Source: Chitinophaga pinensis | GTDB lineage: Bacteria; Bacteroidota; Bacteroidia; Chitinophagales; CAMDFR01 | Direction: 5' to 3' | Assembly (NCBI GenBank): GCA_945872405.1 | Contig: CAMBZT010000004.1 | Span: 1-64,000 of the forward strand | DNA: 64,000 nt | Shown here: piece by piece, positions 54,099 to 62,792 of the stretch | Layout: every line of letters starts with the position of its first letter | How positions within the stretch are numbered: position 1 is the stretch's first letter | Position numbers and translations under genes: made by a program | The notes under the pieces: model-generated | Told to the model about the DNA's origin: nothing | Database searches by the model: none | Seen by the model: the letters and a program-made list of their open reading frames with translations, nothing else

Positions 54099-55290
54099 TC
54101 ACATTTCGTTGCAAATCATCAAAACATTCACGCTCACGAATTATTTTTGCTTCATTTTTTGTGTAAAGGATTTCAGCGGGACGAAGTCTTGAGTTAAATT
54201 GCATACTCATTTCAAAACCGTAAGCACCAGCATTTAAAAAGACTAAAAAGTCTCCTTCTCTCACTTCAGGTAAAACTCTATCCCAACAAAAGGTATCTGT
54301 TTCACATAAATTTCCAACAACAGTGTAAATTCTTTCTGTGCCTGAAGGATTAGAAACATTTAAAATTTCGTGATGAGACTGATAGAACATGGGCCTGATA
54401 AGGTGATTAAATCCTGAATTGACGCCTACAAACACTGTTGCGGGTGTTGGTTTTACCACATTTGCTTGAACCACAAAATAGCCTGCCTCGCTTACTAAGT
54501 ATTTGCCAGGTTCAAACCAGATTTCTAAATCTCTATTTGTTTCAGCTTTGTATTCCTTTATTTTTTCTGCTAATTTTTCTCCGAGTAATGCAACATCTGT
54601 TTCCTTTTCTCCATCTTTATACTTCACTTTGAATCCAGAACCCAAATCCAACACTTTTACATTTTCAAAATGGGTCAAGAGGGATAACATTACATCCATT
54701 CCCTCTGTAAATACTTCCATATCTTTGATTTCACTTCCTGTATGCATGTGCAGACCTTCTACATTTAAATTGGTTGTTTTCACAATTCGTAAGATATGTC
54801 GCAGCTGATGAATAGAGATACCAAATTTACTATCGATATGACCTGTAGAAATATTATAGTTTCCACCACCCATGATATGAGGATTGAATCGAATCATAAC
54901 AGGATATGTGTCGCCGTATGTATTTCCAAACTGCTCGAGAATTGAGATATTGTCAATATTAATATGAACACCCAGTTCAACAGCTTGTTGAATTTCTTCA
55001 AAGCTGACACAATTGGGGGTGAATAAGATTTGCTGTGGTGAAAACCCAGCTTTTAGACCTAGCTGAATCTCATTGAAAGATACAGCATCAAGACCTCCGC
55101 CTAGTTGTCTAATAATTTTCAGAACATTGATGTTTGATAAGGCCTTGCATGCATAGAAGAATTTGGTATTCGTCCCCTTAAATGCGTTTTTTAACTTATT
55201 GAATTGCGACTCAACTTTTTCTTGATGATAAATATATAATGGAGAACCAAATTGTTCTACCATGCTTATCAGTTCTCTTTCATTTAGCAT
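54085..55290 (-). CDS. lysA: Diaminopimelate decarboxylase
   Basis: Last step of lysine synthesis: meso-diaminopimelate to lysine, PLP-dependent. 401 residues, alanine-racemase-fold barrel. The PLP lysine is Lys49 in KFFYACKAL. The glycine-rich PLP phosphate site is LDLGSGFKVKY, and GLHMHTGSEI and GNLCETDTF (with the active-site Cys of the partner chain) follow. The length is normal for the single-function enzyme. It is followed directly by the lipoprotein-like gene. Confidence 0.95.
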   Translation of the reverse strand: MLNERELISMVEQFGSPLYIYHQEKVESQFNKLKNAFKGTNTKFFYACKALSNINVLKIIRQLGGGLDAVSFNEIQLGLKAGFSPQQILFTPNCVSFEEIQQAVELGVHINIDNISILEQFGNTYGDTYPVMIRFNPHIMGGGNYNISTGHIDSKFGISIHQLRHILRIVKTTNLNVEGLHMHTGSEIKDMEVFTEGMDVMLSLLTHFENVKVLDLGSGFKVKYKDGEKETDVALLGEKLAEKIKEYKAETNRDLEIWFEPGKYLVSEAGYFVVQANVVKPTPATVFVGVNSGFNHLIRPMFYQSHHEILNVSNPSGTERIYTVVGNLCETDTFCWDRVLPEVREGDFLVFLNAGAYGFEMSMQFNSRLRPAEILYTKNEAKIIRERECFDDLQRNVIEVI

Positions 55291-55417
55291 TGTTTAATAT
55301 TTTTGAAGATAGATCAATTATTAAATTCTATAGCTTTTAAAGGTACCTCAGCTATAATTCCGAGTATTGTTTTGACATACTGGTACAAAGTGCGTCTGAG
55401 AAAATGAGTAAAAAAAA

Positions 55418-55435
55418 AGCAGCCGGTTGGCTGCT
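55418..55435. terminator. Intrinsic terminator between lysA and lipocalin-like gene
   Basis: AGCAGCC and GGCTGCT form a 7-bp stem with a GGTT loop, with A and T runs outside. It lies between two minus-strand genes (23 bases past the stop of neither; it follows 55459 in minus direction), so it ends the lipocalin-like gene's transcript. The stem is identical to the one at 21213-21229. Confidence 0.8.
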
Positions 55436-55458
55436 TTTTTTACTGTTATTAAACAGGA

Positions 55459-55884
55459 TTATTTTGCATGAACCAATGTCATTGTCATGGCTTGTCCGCC
55501 ATCTTCCATTTTCAAAACCAACTTTTTATCAGTTAATTCTTCAATGTTTGCGTCACTTGGTTTTTTAGATTGATTATCTGTCATAGTCAATTTCTTTCCT
55601 TCCTTATCTACTGACCAGGTACCATTACTAGCAACACCGCTCATAGTAGCTATCACAGTTTTGTCAGCTTTAAATTCAAAAGAAGAATTAGCCTTCATTT
55701 GATCCATCATTTGTTTGAAAACTTCTTCCATTCCTGCTGGGATTGGTTGATTGGTTTTAAAATCTTCAATTTTCCATTTACCCGCGATTAACTTTTCAGG
55801 AGATGGTTTACAAGATGTAATGCTTACAAACATTACTACAGTTAAAAATACTGCGATAAACGACTTAGCGAAACTTTTTTTCAT
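55459..55884 (-). CDS. Lipocalin-like lipoprotein
   Basis: 141 residues. Signal ending FVSITSC, lipidated Cys near 26. The mature part starts IAGKWKIEDF and has the beta-barrel wording of small lipocalin-like Bacteroidota proteins: FEFKADKTVIATMSG, NGTWSVDKEGKKLTM and KKLVLKMEDGG. The ligand is unknown. It is a single-gene unit with its own terminator; an upstream TATTTTCG element is near the -7 consensus. Confidence 0.8.
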   Translation of the reverse strand: MKKSFAKSFIAVFLTVVMFVSITSCKPSPEKLIAGKWKIEDFKTNQPIPAGMEEVFKQMMDQMKANSSFEFKADKTVIATMSGVASNGTWSVDKEGKKLTMTDNQSKKPSDANIEELTDKKLVLKMEDGGQAMTMTLVHAK

Positions 55885-55984
55885 TTTTATATTATTTGTT
55901 GAATTAAAACGAGAGCGAAAATAAGTATAATTGTTTTAATTTGCAGAAATTAATTCTAGAATAGACCAATTACATGCAGATTAT

Positions 55985-56458
55985 ATGAAAATAAAATTGA
56001 TATTGACTGGAAAAACGCATGAACCTTATATAAAAGAAGGCATATTTTACTATGTTAAAAAACTTCAGCATTATATTCCATTTGAACTTTTTGAGACTTC
56101 AGAGCTAAAAAACACAAAAAATTTGGATCAAGAGACAATCAGAAGTAAAGAGGGCGAAAATATACTTACATTGATTAAGCCAGGCGATTGGGTAGTTTTA
56201 TTAGATGATAAAGGAAAAGATTATAGCTCGGAGGCGTTTGCGCAGCAGATTGAGAAGAAACAACTTCAAAGTATTAAAAATGTTGTTTTTGTGGTAGGAG
56301 GTGCTTATGGGTTTTCATCGAATGTATATGCTCGAGGAAATGAAAAACTCAGCCTTTCAAAAATGACTTTTTCGCATCAAATTATTCGAATCATCTTCTT
56401 AGAACAATTGTATAGGGCATATAGTATTTTGAACAATGAACCCTATCATCATCAATAA
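55985..56458 (+). CDS. rlmH: 23S rRNA pseudouridine-1915 N3-methyltransferase
   Basis: A SPOUT-class enzyme that methylates pseudouridine 1915 in helix 69 of 23S rRNA. 157 residues (usual length), with MKIKLILTGKTHEPYIKEG, WVVLLDDKGKDYSSE, VVFVVGGAYGFSSNVY and the trefoil-knot end KMTFSHQIIRIIFLEQLYRA, which ends NNEPYHH. All family blocks are present. It is 50 bases before the rhomboid gene. Confidence 0.96.
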   Translation: MKIKLILTGKTHEPYIKEGIFYYVKKLQHYIPFELFETSELKNTKNLDQETIRSKEGENILTLIKPGDWVVLLDDKGKDYSSEAFAQQIEKKQLQSIKNVVFVVGGAYGFSSNVYARGNEKLSLSKMTFSHQIIRIIFLEQLYRAYSILNNEPYHHQ

Positions 56459-56508
56459 CAAAGTAATTATTCTTGATTTATTGTACTTTTGGAACTAATT
56501 AAAAAGCT

Positions 56509-57126
56509 ATGCTTACCACTATTTTAGTTGCTGTCACCTGCATCATTTCTTTTATTGCATTTAGTAATGAGTCGCTTCGGTCTAAACTAATATTTTATCC
56601 TTATGAGATCAAAGAGAATAATCAATGGTATAGATTTTTTTCGGGTGGTTTTATTCATGCAGATTCCACCCATCTCATTTTCAACATGATTTCCTTGTAC
56701 TCCATTGGATCAATGGTAGAAAAGCAATTCGTTTATGAGTTTGGTGAGATTGGAAGAGCTCTTTATGTCGGTATGTATTTAGCTGCTATTCCATTATCTA
56801 GTTTATTTGATTACTATAAACACAGGGACAATATCAATTACAGAGCACTTGGTGCCTCAGGTGCTGTATCAGCTGTTATTTACAGTGGTGTTTTGTTTTT
56901 TCCATGGGCAAAAATTATTATCTTTTTTGCCATACCAATGTGGTTTTGGTTATTTGGAATACTTTATCTAGGTTTCTCCGCATACATGGCAAAAAGAGGT
57001 GGTGATAATGTAGGTCATTATGCCCATTTTTTTGGGGGCATTATTGGTATTCTATTTCCAATTATTGTAAAACCAGATCTTGCCATACAATTTTATAATA
57101 CGATTACAACTCATCAATTAATTTAG
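56509..57126 (+). CDS. Rhomboid family intramembrane serine protease
   Basis: 205 residues, six membrane segments. The catalytic layout is visible: His55-xxx-Asn59 in HLIFNM of the second helix, the nucleophile Ser117 in LGASGAVSA, and the base His173 in GHYAHFFGG. A WYRFFSGGFIH L1-type loop precedes it. It cuts membrane-anchored substrates within the bilayer; none can be named. A TACTTTTG box lies at 56484-56491. It is followed by the aldolase gene after three bases, possibly cotranscribed. Confidence 0.93.
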   Translation: MLTTILVAVTCIISFIAFSNESLRSKLIFYPYEIKENNQWYRFFSGGFIHADSTHLIFNMISLYSIGSMVEKQFVYEFGEIGRALYVGMYLAAIPLSSLFDYYKHRDNINYRALGASGAVSAVIYSGVLFFPWAKIIIFFAIPMWFWLFGILYLGFSAYMAKRGGDNVGHYAHFFGGIIGILFPIIVKPDLAIQFYNTITTHQLI

Positions 57127-57129
57127 GTA

Positions 57130-58158
57130 ATGAGAATAGATCTTCGAAGTGATACCGTTACCAAACCTACTCCTGCCATGCTTGATGCCATGATGCATGC
57201 CAATGTAGGTGATGATGTTTTTGGAGAAGATTCAACAATTGCTGAATTAGAAACTAGGCTTGCAGTAATGTTTGGAATGGAGGCAGGGTTGTTCTGTCCA
57301 AGTGGCACCATGACGAATCAGATAGCCATAAAAGCACATACACAACCCTTGGATGAAATTATCTGCGACCAATTAGCACATATTTATAATTATGAGACAG
57401 GAGGTTGGGCCTTTCATAGTGGTGTTTCTATTAAATTGATTCAAACGCAAAGAGGAATAATTCAGGCGAATCAAGTATTGCCTTGTATTCAACCGGATCA
57501 AGATTGGCTGCCGAATACTCGACTTTTATGTATTGAGAATACGGTAAATAGAGGAGGTGGAAGTGTTTATTCGCTAAATGAGATGAAAGCCTTGAAGGAA
57601 TTCTGCAGTGCACATAATTTGATTTACCATTTAGATGGTGCTCGAATTTTCAATGCAATTGTTTCTAGTAACTATACAACGGAGGATCTACATGGAGTCT
57701 TCGACAGTGTCTCCATCTGCTTATCAAAAGGATTAGGAGCTCCGGTAGGATCAGTTTTGCTTGGGAAAAAAGATTTTATCAAGAAGAGCAGAAAAATAAG
57801 AAAGGTATTTGGAGGCGGTATGAGACAGGCTGGATATATAGCTGCAGCTGGGCTCTACGCTATAGAAAATAATGTGGAGAGAATGAAGGATGACCATTAT
57901 CGAGCAAAGGTTTTAGGAGAAACACTTTCCAGTCTTTCTTATGTCGCTTCGGTCTTGGATGTGGAGACTAATATTGTTATATTTTCTTTACATGAAGCAA
58001 GTGAAACCAAAAAATTTATTGACTATTTAGCAAAACATGATATTCATGCAGTGCCTTTTGGAGGAAACTCTGTAAGATTTGTTACCCATCTAGATTTTAC
58101 TGAAGAAATGTTAACAAGGGTACAAGAAATTTTAAAAAAGTTTACCTTAGTAAATTAA
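57130..58158 (+). CDS. ltaE: Low-specificity threonine aldolase
   Basis: PLP enzyme splitting L-threonine or allo-threonine into glycine and acetaldehyde. 342 residues with RSDTVTKPTPAM, NVGDDVFGEDSTI, FCPSGTMTNQIA and the PLP-lysine block SKGLGAPVGS, where Lys200 is the Schiff base residue; HLDGAR carries the cofactor ring-binding Asp. All motifs of the family are there. It starts three bases after the rhomboid gene. Confidence 0.95.
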   Translation: MRIDLRSDTVTKPTPAMLDAMMHANVGDDVFGEDSTIAELETRLAVMFGMEAGLFCPSGTMTNQIAIKAHTQPLDEIICDQLAHIYNYETGGWAFHSGVSIKLIQTQRGIIQANQVLPCIQPDQDWLPNTRLLCIENTVNRGGGSVYSLNEMKALKEFCSAHNLIYHLDGARIFNAIVSSNYTTEDLHGVFDSVSICLSKGLGAPVGSVLLGKKDFIKKSRKIRKVFGGGMRQAGYIAAAGLYAIENNVERMKDDHYRAKVLGETLSSLSYVASVLDVETNIVIFSLHEASETKKFIDYLAKHDIHAVPFGGNSVRFVTHLDFTEEMLTRVQEILKKFTLVN

Positions 58159-58181
58159 GAAAACATAAAAAGTAAAAAACT

Positions 58182-58532
58182 ATGGAAAATATACCACAAA
58201 CAGCAAGAGAAATCATTCATTCATTACCTGAAAGATTTAGACCTGAAAAAGTTGAGGAAGGAGTTGAAGCTATACTTCACTTTGATATTAGCGGCGATAG
58301 AGGTGGTCAGTTTACTGTTGATCTCAATGATGCAAGATGCATTGTCACCGATGGTTTGAGTGGAACGCCATTAGGAACAGTTAGAGCCACAGATACCAAT
58401 TATGAAGATATAGAATTAGGACGAACCAATCCACAAATGGCATTCATGATGGGAAAGATAAAAGCAGATAATGTGATGGAATTGATGAAGTTTATTGGAT
58501 ACTTCAAAAGACTGTATAAAAAACCTGAATAA
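58182..58532 (+). CDS. SCP2 sterol-binding-domain protein
   Basis: 116 residues made of a single SCP2 domain: ETARE-like helical start (AREIIHSLPERFRPEKVE), ILHFDISGDRGGQFTVDLND, the AT-D-T-x-Y-x-D turn and the hydrophobic end NVMELMKFIGYFKRLYK. Such proteins bind hydrophobic ligands, possibly fatty acyl-CoA or hopanoids in bacteria. It follows the aldolase gene by 23 bases in the same direction. Confidence 0.9.
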   Translation: MENIPQTAREIIHSLPERFRPEKVEEGVEAILHFDISGDRGGQFTVDLNDARCIVTDGLSGTPLGTVRATDTNYEDIELGRTNPQMAFMMGKIKADNVMELMKFIGYFKRLYKKPE

Positions 58533-58627
58533 GTCTCTTTAATTATTGTTAGAGGTCAACTTTTCTATTTCTAATTTAATTGAGTAATCAAATTACCCAA
58601 TCTTCATTCAATTTGTAATTTGTATCC

Positions 58628-60397
58628 GTGAGAAAATTGGTTTTAGTTTACCTTATTATCTATTCATTTTCCTTTTCTTGTTTGGCAAGTTTAAAAGGAG
58701 TTCAGGATAAATTGTATACTAATCAATTCTCAAAGGCAAAAGCAGTGTTAGACAAAGTCTTATCAAAAGACGCTACAAATTATCAAGCACTTTTCTTGTA
58801 TGCTCAATTATATTTTTCAAGTGATAATAAAGGTTATCAGATAGATAGTGCTTATCACTATGCAAGTTTATCCGTAGCACATTTACCAGCTGAAAAGGAC
58901 AAAAATTATATAAAAGGATTCAGATATGGGTTCAGCAAAACACGCATTTTTCAACTAAAAAAAGATGTGACTGAAGCAGCCTATTTCAGTGCAGAACAAG
59001 CAAATAAGATTGGTTCTTACAATCACTTTATTGAAGTATATCAAGACGACTACTTTAAAAATTTAGCGATAAAACATAGGGATGATCTTGCATTTGGAGA
59101 GGCCAAAACCAAAATGGATTTTATAAGTTTTAAGGAATTTATGGACAAATATCCAAGTTCTAATCAAGCAACTGAGGCACGTGGACTTTATGAGAAGCTA
59201 CTCTTTGAAAATACAACAAAAGAAGGTAGTTGGCAAGCTTACAAACATTATCTAGATAATTATCCGGAGGCTGTTTTTCGAGAGGAGGCTTTGGCAAGTT
59301 ACGAAACGCTACTCTTTGCAGAATATGAGTTAAGTAAAGAACCAAGTAAGCTCTACGAGTTTATTTCGCTTTACCCTTTCAATAGATATAGGAACAAGGC
59401 AGAATCATTACTCTTTAGGTCTGTTTGTAAAGATTTCAATTCGCAAACCTTATTAAATTTTATACAAAATTATTCAAATTCCAATTCTGCTCATCATATT
59501 TGGCAACTCATCTATGGGAACGAAACTTATGCTGATAATGATTCAATTTACAGTTATTTTATTCAACGATTTCCGTTCTATCCCCATAAACAGCAATTTT
59601 GCACAGACAGTACACTAGCATCAATAAAACTCTATGCGTTTGAATCTAACGGGCTTTATGGGTTTAAAAACAAGCTAACTGACAGCATAGTTCAATTGCC
59701 TATTTATTATGATGTTCAAGAATTTTCTGAACGACTTTGTGCGGCAGCATCATCGCCCTCGGTTAATAATAAGTATAAGTATGGGTTTATTAATAAACAA
59801 TTCTTATTTGTTGTAGCGCCAATGTATGACGAAGTATATGATTTCGAATCTGGACTCTCAATTGTGGGCGTTGGTGACTGTCCAGATGGGGTTTGTAGAT
59901 ATGGAATCATAAATGAGATTGGTGATACCATCTTACCTATCCTGTATGGTGATGTACACGAATTTTATGACAAATTAGCATTAGTAGAAACAGTAGAAAA
60001 GAAAATTGGCTATACAAATAATGCGGGTAATTTTATTATTTCACCAAAGTTTTTAAGGGGAAGAGATTTTTCTGAAAACCTTGCTGCTGTTCAGTTAGAC
60101 ACTAGTTGGTTTTTTATCGACACAAATGGGATACAAAAAATTCCTATTTTTTTTAAGATGGTAACTGATTTTAAAAATGGAATGTCTTCTTTCAGCAAAG
60201 ATGGAAATTTATGGGGTGTACTTAATAATAAAGGTGAGATTATAAAGGAGGCACAATTTAAAGAACCTGTGATTTTTGAAGACTTAGTTACTAAAGTAAA
60301 AGTTGAAGAAAAAATAGAAAAGAAGGGGAAGATAAAATATTCATTGATAGAATATTTATTGCACATTGATGGGAGCATGGAAAAAATAACTGATTAG
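58628..60397 (+). CDS. WG-repeat protein with a TPR-like N-terminal half
   Basis: 589 residues. Signal-like start (LVLVYLIIYSFSFSCLASL), then TPR-like helices to about 330 (QDKLYTNQFSKAKAVLDKVL, and PSSNQATEARGLYEKLL). The C half has four or five WG (KWG-type) repeats of roughly 45 residues: YGFKNKLTDSIVQLPIYYDV, YGFINKQFLFVVAPMYDEVY, YGIINEIGDTILPILYGDV, IGYTNNAGNFIISPKF, and WGVLNNKGEIIKEAQF. WG repeats are of unknown, probably ligand-binding role. The start is GTG at 58628. Its stop shares four bases with the convergent gene. Confidence 0.85.
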   Translation: MRKLVLVYLIIYSFSFSCLASLKGVQDKLYTNQFSKAKAVLDKVLSKDATNYQALFLYAQLYFSSDNKGYQIDSAYHYASLSVAHLPAEKDKNYIKGFRYGFSKTRIFQLKKDVTEAAYFSAEQANKIGSYNHFIEVYQDDYFKNLAIKHRDDLAFGEAKTKMDFISFKEFMDKYPSSNQATEARGLYEKLLFENTTKEGSWQAYKHYLDNYPEAVFREEALASYETLLFAEYELSKEPSKLYEFISLYPFNRYRNKAESLLFRSVCKDFNSQTLLNFIQNYSNSNSAHHIWQLIYGNETYADNDSIYSYFIQRFPFYPHKQQFCTDSTLASIKLYAFESNGLYGFKNKLTDSIVQLPIYYDVQEFSERLCAAASSPSVNNKYKYGFINKQFLFVVAPMYDEVYDFESGLSIVGVGDCPDGVCRYGIINEIGDTILPILYGDVHEFYDKLALVETVEKKIGYTNNAGNFIISPKFLRGRDFSENLAAVQLDTSWFFIDTNGIQKIPIFFKMVTDFKNGMSSFSKDGNLWGVLNNKGEIIKEAQFKEPVIFEDLVTKVKVEEKIEKKGKIKYSLIEYLLHIDGSMEKITD

Positions 60398-61182
60398 TTT
60401 TTCACAAGGCGAAATGTTTTCACGTTTTTGTCTACCTCTAGTCTCACAAAGTAAATTCCCTTTTCGAGATGATACTCTTTGATATCAATGGTATATTCTT
60501 TCACGTCAGGTTTTGCTTCTTTTGTAACAAATAGTTTTTCTGTTCCTAACATATCAGTGACCTTCACTGTCACGGAAATTGTATCGCTCACATTCAATGA
60601 AAATCGCAACTCATCCTTTAATGGATTTGGGAAAACACTACTAATCCTAGGCTCCTTATAATTTGGGGAGGTATTGTTATTGGGATTATTCGGGTTTGAA
60701 ATTTGTGTCTGCTGCACTAGATTTGCCAACTCTAATGCTTTTGCAACGGCTTGTTGATAAGAGGTACCCTGATAGGCAATGGAAGAAGAAATTGGGTCCA
60801 CCACTGTATAAAATGTGAATCTTCCATCAGTCCATACATCGTTTGTATCAATGAAAGAGAAGATATTATCAAATCCGTATTTGTCTCTGAACAAATCTAT
60901 CTCATTACAATTGGTGGTTCCATTTAACTTGTTCATTGCTGCCCAAACAGAAATTCGTGTTGATTGAACAGAAGCGAAAGAATTCATATAATCCGCAAAC
61001 TCTGCACAATTTGAACAATTAGAAGTCGTACTCACAACGAAAATCACCTTGTTTTTGGACAACATATCTGATACTGACTTTGTTACTCCGTTACAACCTG
61101 TCTCTTTTCTTCCCAGAATTCCTTGAGAGAATAAAGCAGATCCTATAAGCACTAAAAGAAATAATAAGTAAATTTTTTTCAT
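60394..61182 (-). CDS. Secreted thioredoxin-like protein with T9SS type A tail
   Basis: 262 residues from the ATG at 61182, which opens a clean signal peptide (MKKIYLLFLLVLIGSALFSQ); a longer frame to 61308 has no such start. The mature part has a thioredoxin-like opening VIFVVSTTSNCSNCAEFAD with a CSNC redox pair (Cys56, Cys59), DIFRDKYGF-like helices and TFYTVVDPISSSI. The end is a type A sorting domain: PRISSVFPNPLKDELRFSL, VTDMLGTEKLFV, LEKGIYFVRLE, KTFRLVKN. It is exported to the outside by T9SS and may reduce or shuffle disulfides there. The cis-Pro loop is not obvious, so activity is uncertain. Confidence 0.8.
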   Translation of the reverse strand: MKKIYLLFLLVLIGSALFSQGILGRKETGCNGVTKSVSDMLSKNKVIFVVSTTSNCSNCAEFADYMNSFASVQSTRISVWAAMNKLNGTTNCNEIDLFRDKYGFDNIFSFIDTNDVWTDGRFTFYTVVDPISSSIAYQGTSYQQAVAKALELANLVQQTQISNPNNPNNNTSPNYKEPRISSVFPNPLKDELRFSLNVSDTISVTVKVTDMLGTEKLFVTKEAKPDVKEYTIDIKEYHLEKGIYFVRLEVDKNVKTFRLVKN

Positions 61183-61376
61183 ATATCGCTCATAAAAGTA
61201 AGCATAAAAAAGAAAATCTACAAAGCTCAGAAGATTGATTGTGTTAATAAATCTAAATTGAATCCACTTCTTGTTGCAATAATTATATTGCAAGGCTTTT
61301 GAATTCATTTCCTAATGGTTCTTTAACAATCATCTAGCTTGATTGACTTAACTTTGTCTGTCACTAACAGATAATA

Positions 61377-62342
61377 ATGAAAAAAAATTGGCAAGAACTT
61401 TTGGTTGAAAACGCAAAACCAGAGGAGTTGTATAAAAACCAACTAACAAACCGTATAATTGGAAATGTTGGTAATAAAAATGATGGTAAAACACTCATTA
61501 TTTTGTCTAGTATTTATGGAAATGAAACGGCAAGTTTGATAGCAATGGAAGAGGTGTTTCAAAATTTAAGTCTTGAGAAAACAAAGATTAGAGGACTGTG
61601 TGTAGGCCTAGCAGGTAACTTGATGGCGCTTCACTTGGGCCAGCCATACGTAGATGAAGATTTGAATTTTATGTGGAACCATGCTGCCATTGAAAACAAA
61701 AAGAAAGCTACATTGCTTCTTCATAGCAGCAACGAGTCATTAGAACTAATGGAAATCTTACGTATTCTAAAACAAGTTGAGCCATTTGATAGAGAAAAAT
61801 TTTTATTCGTCAATTTAAATGCTGAATTGGAGGAGGAAATGAACTATGTATTGCCAAACAAGGATATTCTGAGTAGCTATTATGCAAGTAAGTTAGAAAT
61901 TCCAATCATCAGAAATATGGCAGCAGTGATTAGAGATACTTCAATTCAATATTTTGATGCTTATTCATTACCTGCCATTACAATTATAGCTAATCGACCT
62001 CACTTCAAGGAACTCATTCATGTGATAAAAAATCATATTTATAAAATTCTATATCAACTTAATATTATTGATAAAAAGTGTTACCAGCGTCAAATTCATG
62101 TAATTGCAGAGCGGAATAGTAATCTATCGATGGAGCTTCCAAAAAATCTTGAGTTTATACATAGATATAAACCAAAAATCAATCACAAATTTGAAATGGA
62201 TTCCACTATTAGTTTATTTCAAAAAATTAAGAAAGGGACCAGGGTAGCAAAGGACATTGAGGGTCCAATACATGCATCTTGTAGTGGCTATATCATGTTT
62301 CACAAAAAACGACAGCAGGATGGTTTCTATATCTTACAATAA
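61377..62342 (+). CDS. Degenerate succinylglutamate desuccinylase/aspartoacylase-like protein
   Basis: 321 residues with the aspartoacylase/AstE layout: IYGNETASLIAMEEVF, LAGNLMALHLGQ, DLNFMW (Asp95-Leu-Asn97), LLLHSS (His116) and the C-terminal SGYIMFHKKRQQDGF. But active family members have GGxHGNE; here the first metal histidine is Tyr47 (YGNE keeps Asn49 and Glu50). The Arg after DLN is Phe98, and the catalytic Glu of the late IExG strand appears as Ala/Asn in TIIANR. The fold is kept, catalysis probably not, so it may be a binding protein. Nothing nearby explains a role. Confidence 0.75.
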   Translation: MKKNWQELLVENAKPEELYKNQLTNRIIGNVGNKNDGKTLIILSSIYGNETASLIAMEEVFQNLSLEKTKIRGLCVGLAGNLMALHLGQPYVDEDLNFMWNHAAIENKKKATLLLHSSNESLELMEILRILKQVEPFDREKFLFVNLNAELEEEMNYVLPNKDILSSYYASKLEIPIIRNMAAVIRDTSIQYFDAYSLPAITIIANRPHFKELIHVIKNHIYKILYQLNIIDKKCYQRQIHVIAERNSNLSMELPKNLEFIHRYKPKINHKFEMDSTISLFQKIKKGTRVAKDIEGPIHASCSGYIMFHKKRQQDGFYILQ

Positions 62343-62359
62343 TAAACAAAACAAATTGG

Positions 62360-62563
62360 CTATTCCCAAATGTGAAACGGCAATTCAAATGAATCTTTCA
62401 CAATAACGCTTTCATCGTTCATTACTTCAGTAATTCCGCAACCATGGTTCGCTAAGAAAATCCTAGCCCATTGCAGACTCCACCTTGAACTCAAAAAAAG
62501 TTTGTTTGCTCGAATTATTTTATATGTAAAAGCTAATTGGTCAAATTTGAAAGTGGGACTCAT
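62360..62563 (-). CDS. Possible small protein of unknown function
   Basis: 67 codons with ATG start. The sequence has a plausible mixed make-up (LFLSSRWSLQWARIFLAN, then TEVMNDESVIVKDSFELP) but no motif, signal or promoter box. Its place between two real genes, with no competing frame, is the main support; it could be noise. Confidence 0.3.
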   Translation of the reverse strand: MSPTFKFDQLAFTYKIIRANKLFLSSRWSLQWARIFLANHGCGITEVMNDESVIVKDSFELPFHIWE

Positions 62564-62771
62564 TTCGTTTAACTTACTTTAACCCAAAACCAAGTACATT
62601 TTCATAAAATTACGAGCATGCTGATACGCGGTTACCTGAATGGCAATGTATGGGCTGAACTCAAAATTCATATTTGGTTATTTCATTTTTTAGTAATTCA
62701 TTCTAAGCATTAAATTAGGAGAAATGTAAAGCAATTAACAAAAAAAGCTTCAAAGTCTTCTATGAATCAAC

Positions 62772-62779
62772 TATTTTTG
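62772..62779 (+). promoter_or_regulatory. -7 promoter box TATTTTTG of the outer-membrane receptor gene
   Basis: An exact TAnnTTTG match 13 bases before the ATG at 62793. Confidence 0.5.
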
Positions 62780-62792
62780 CAACTCAATTCAA

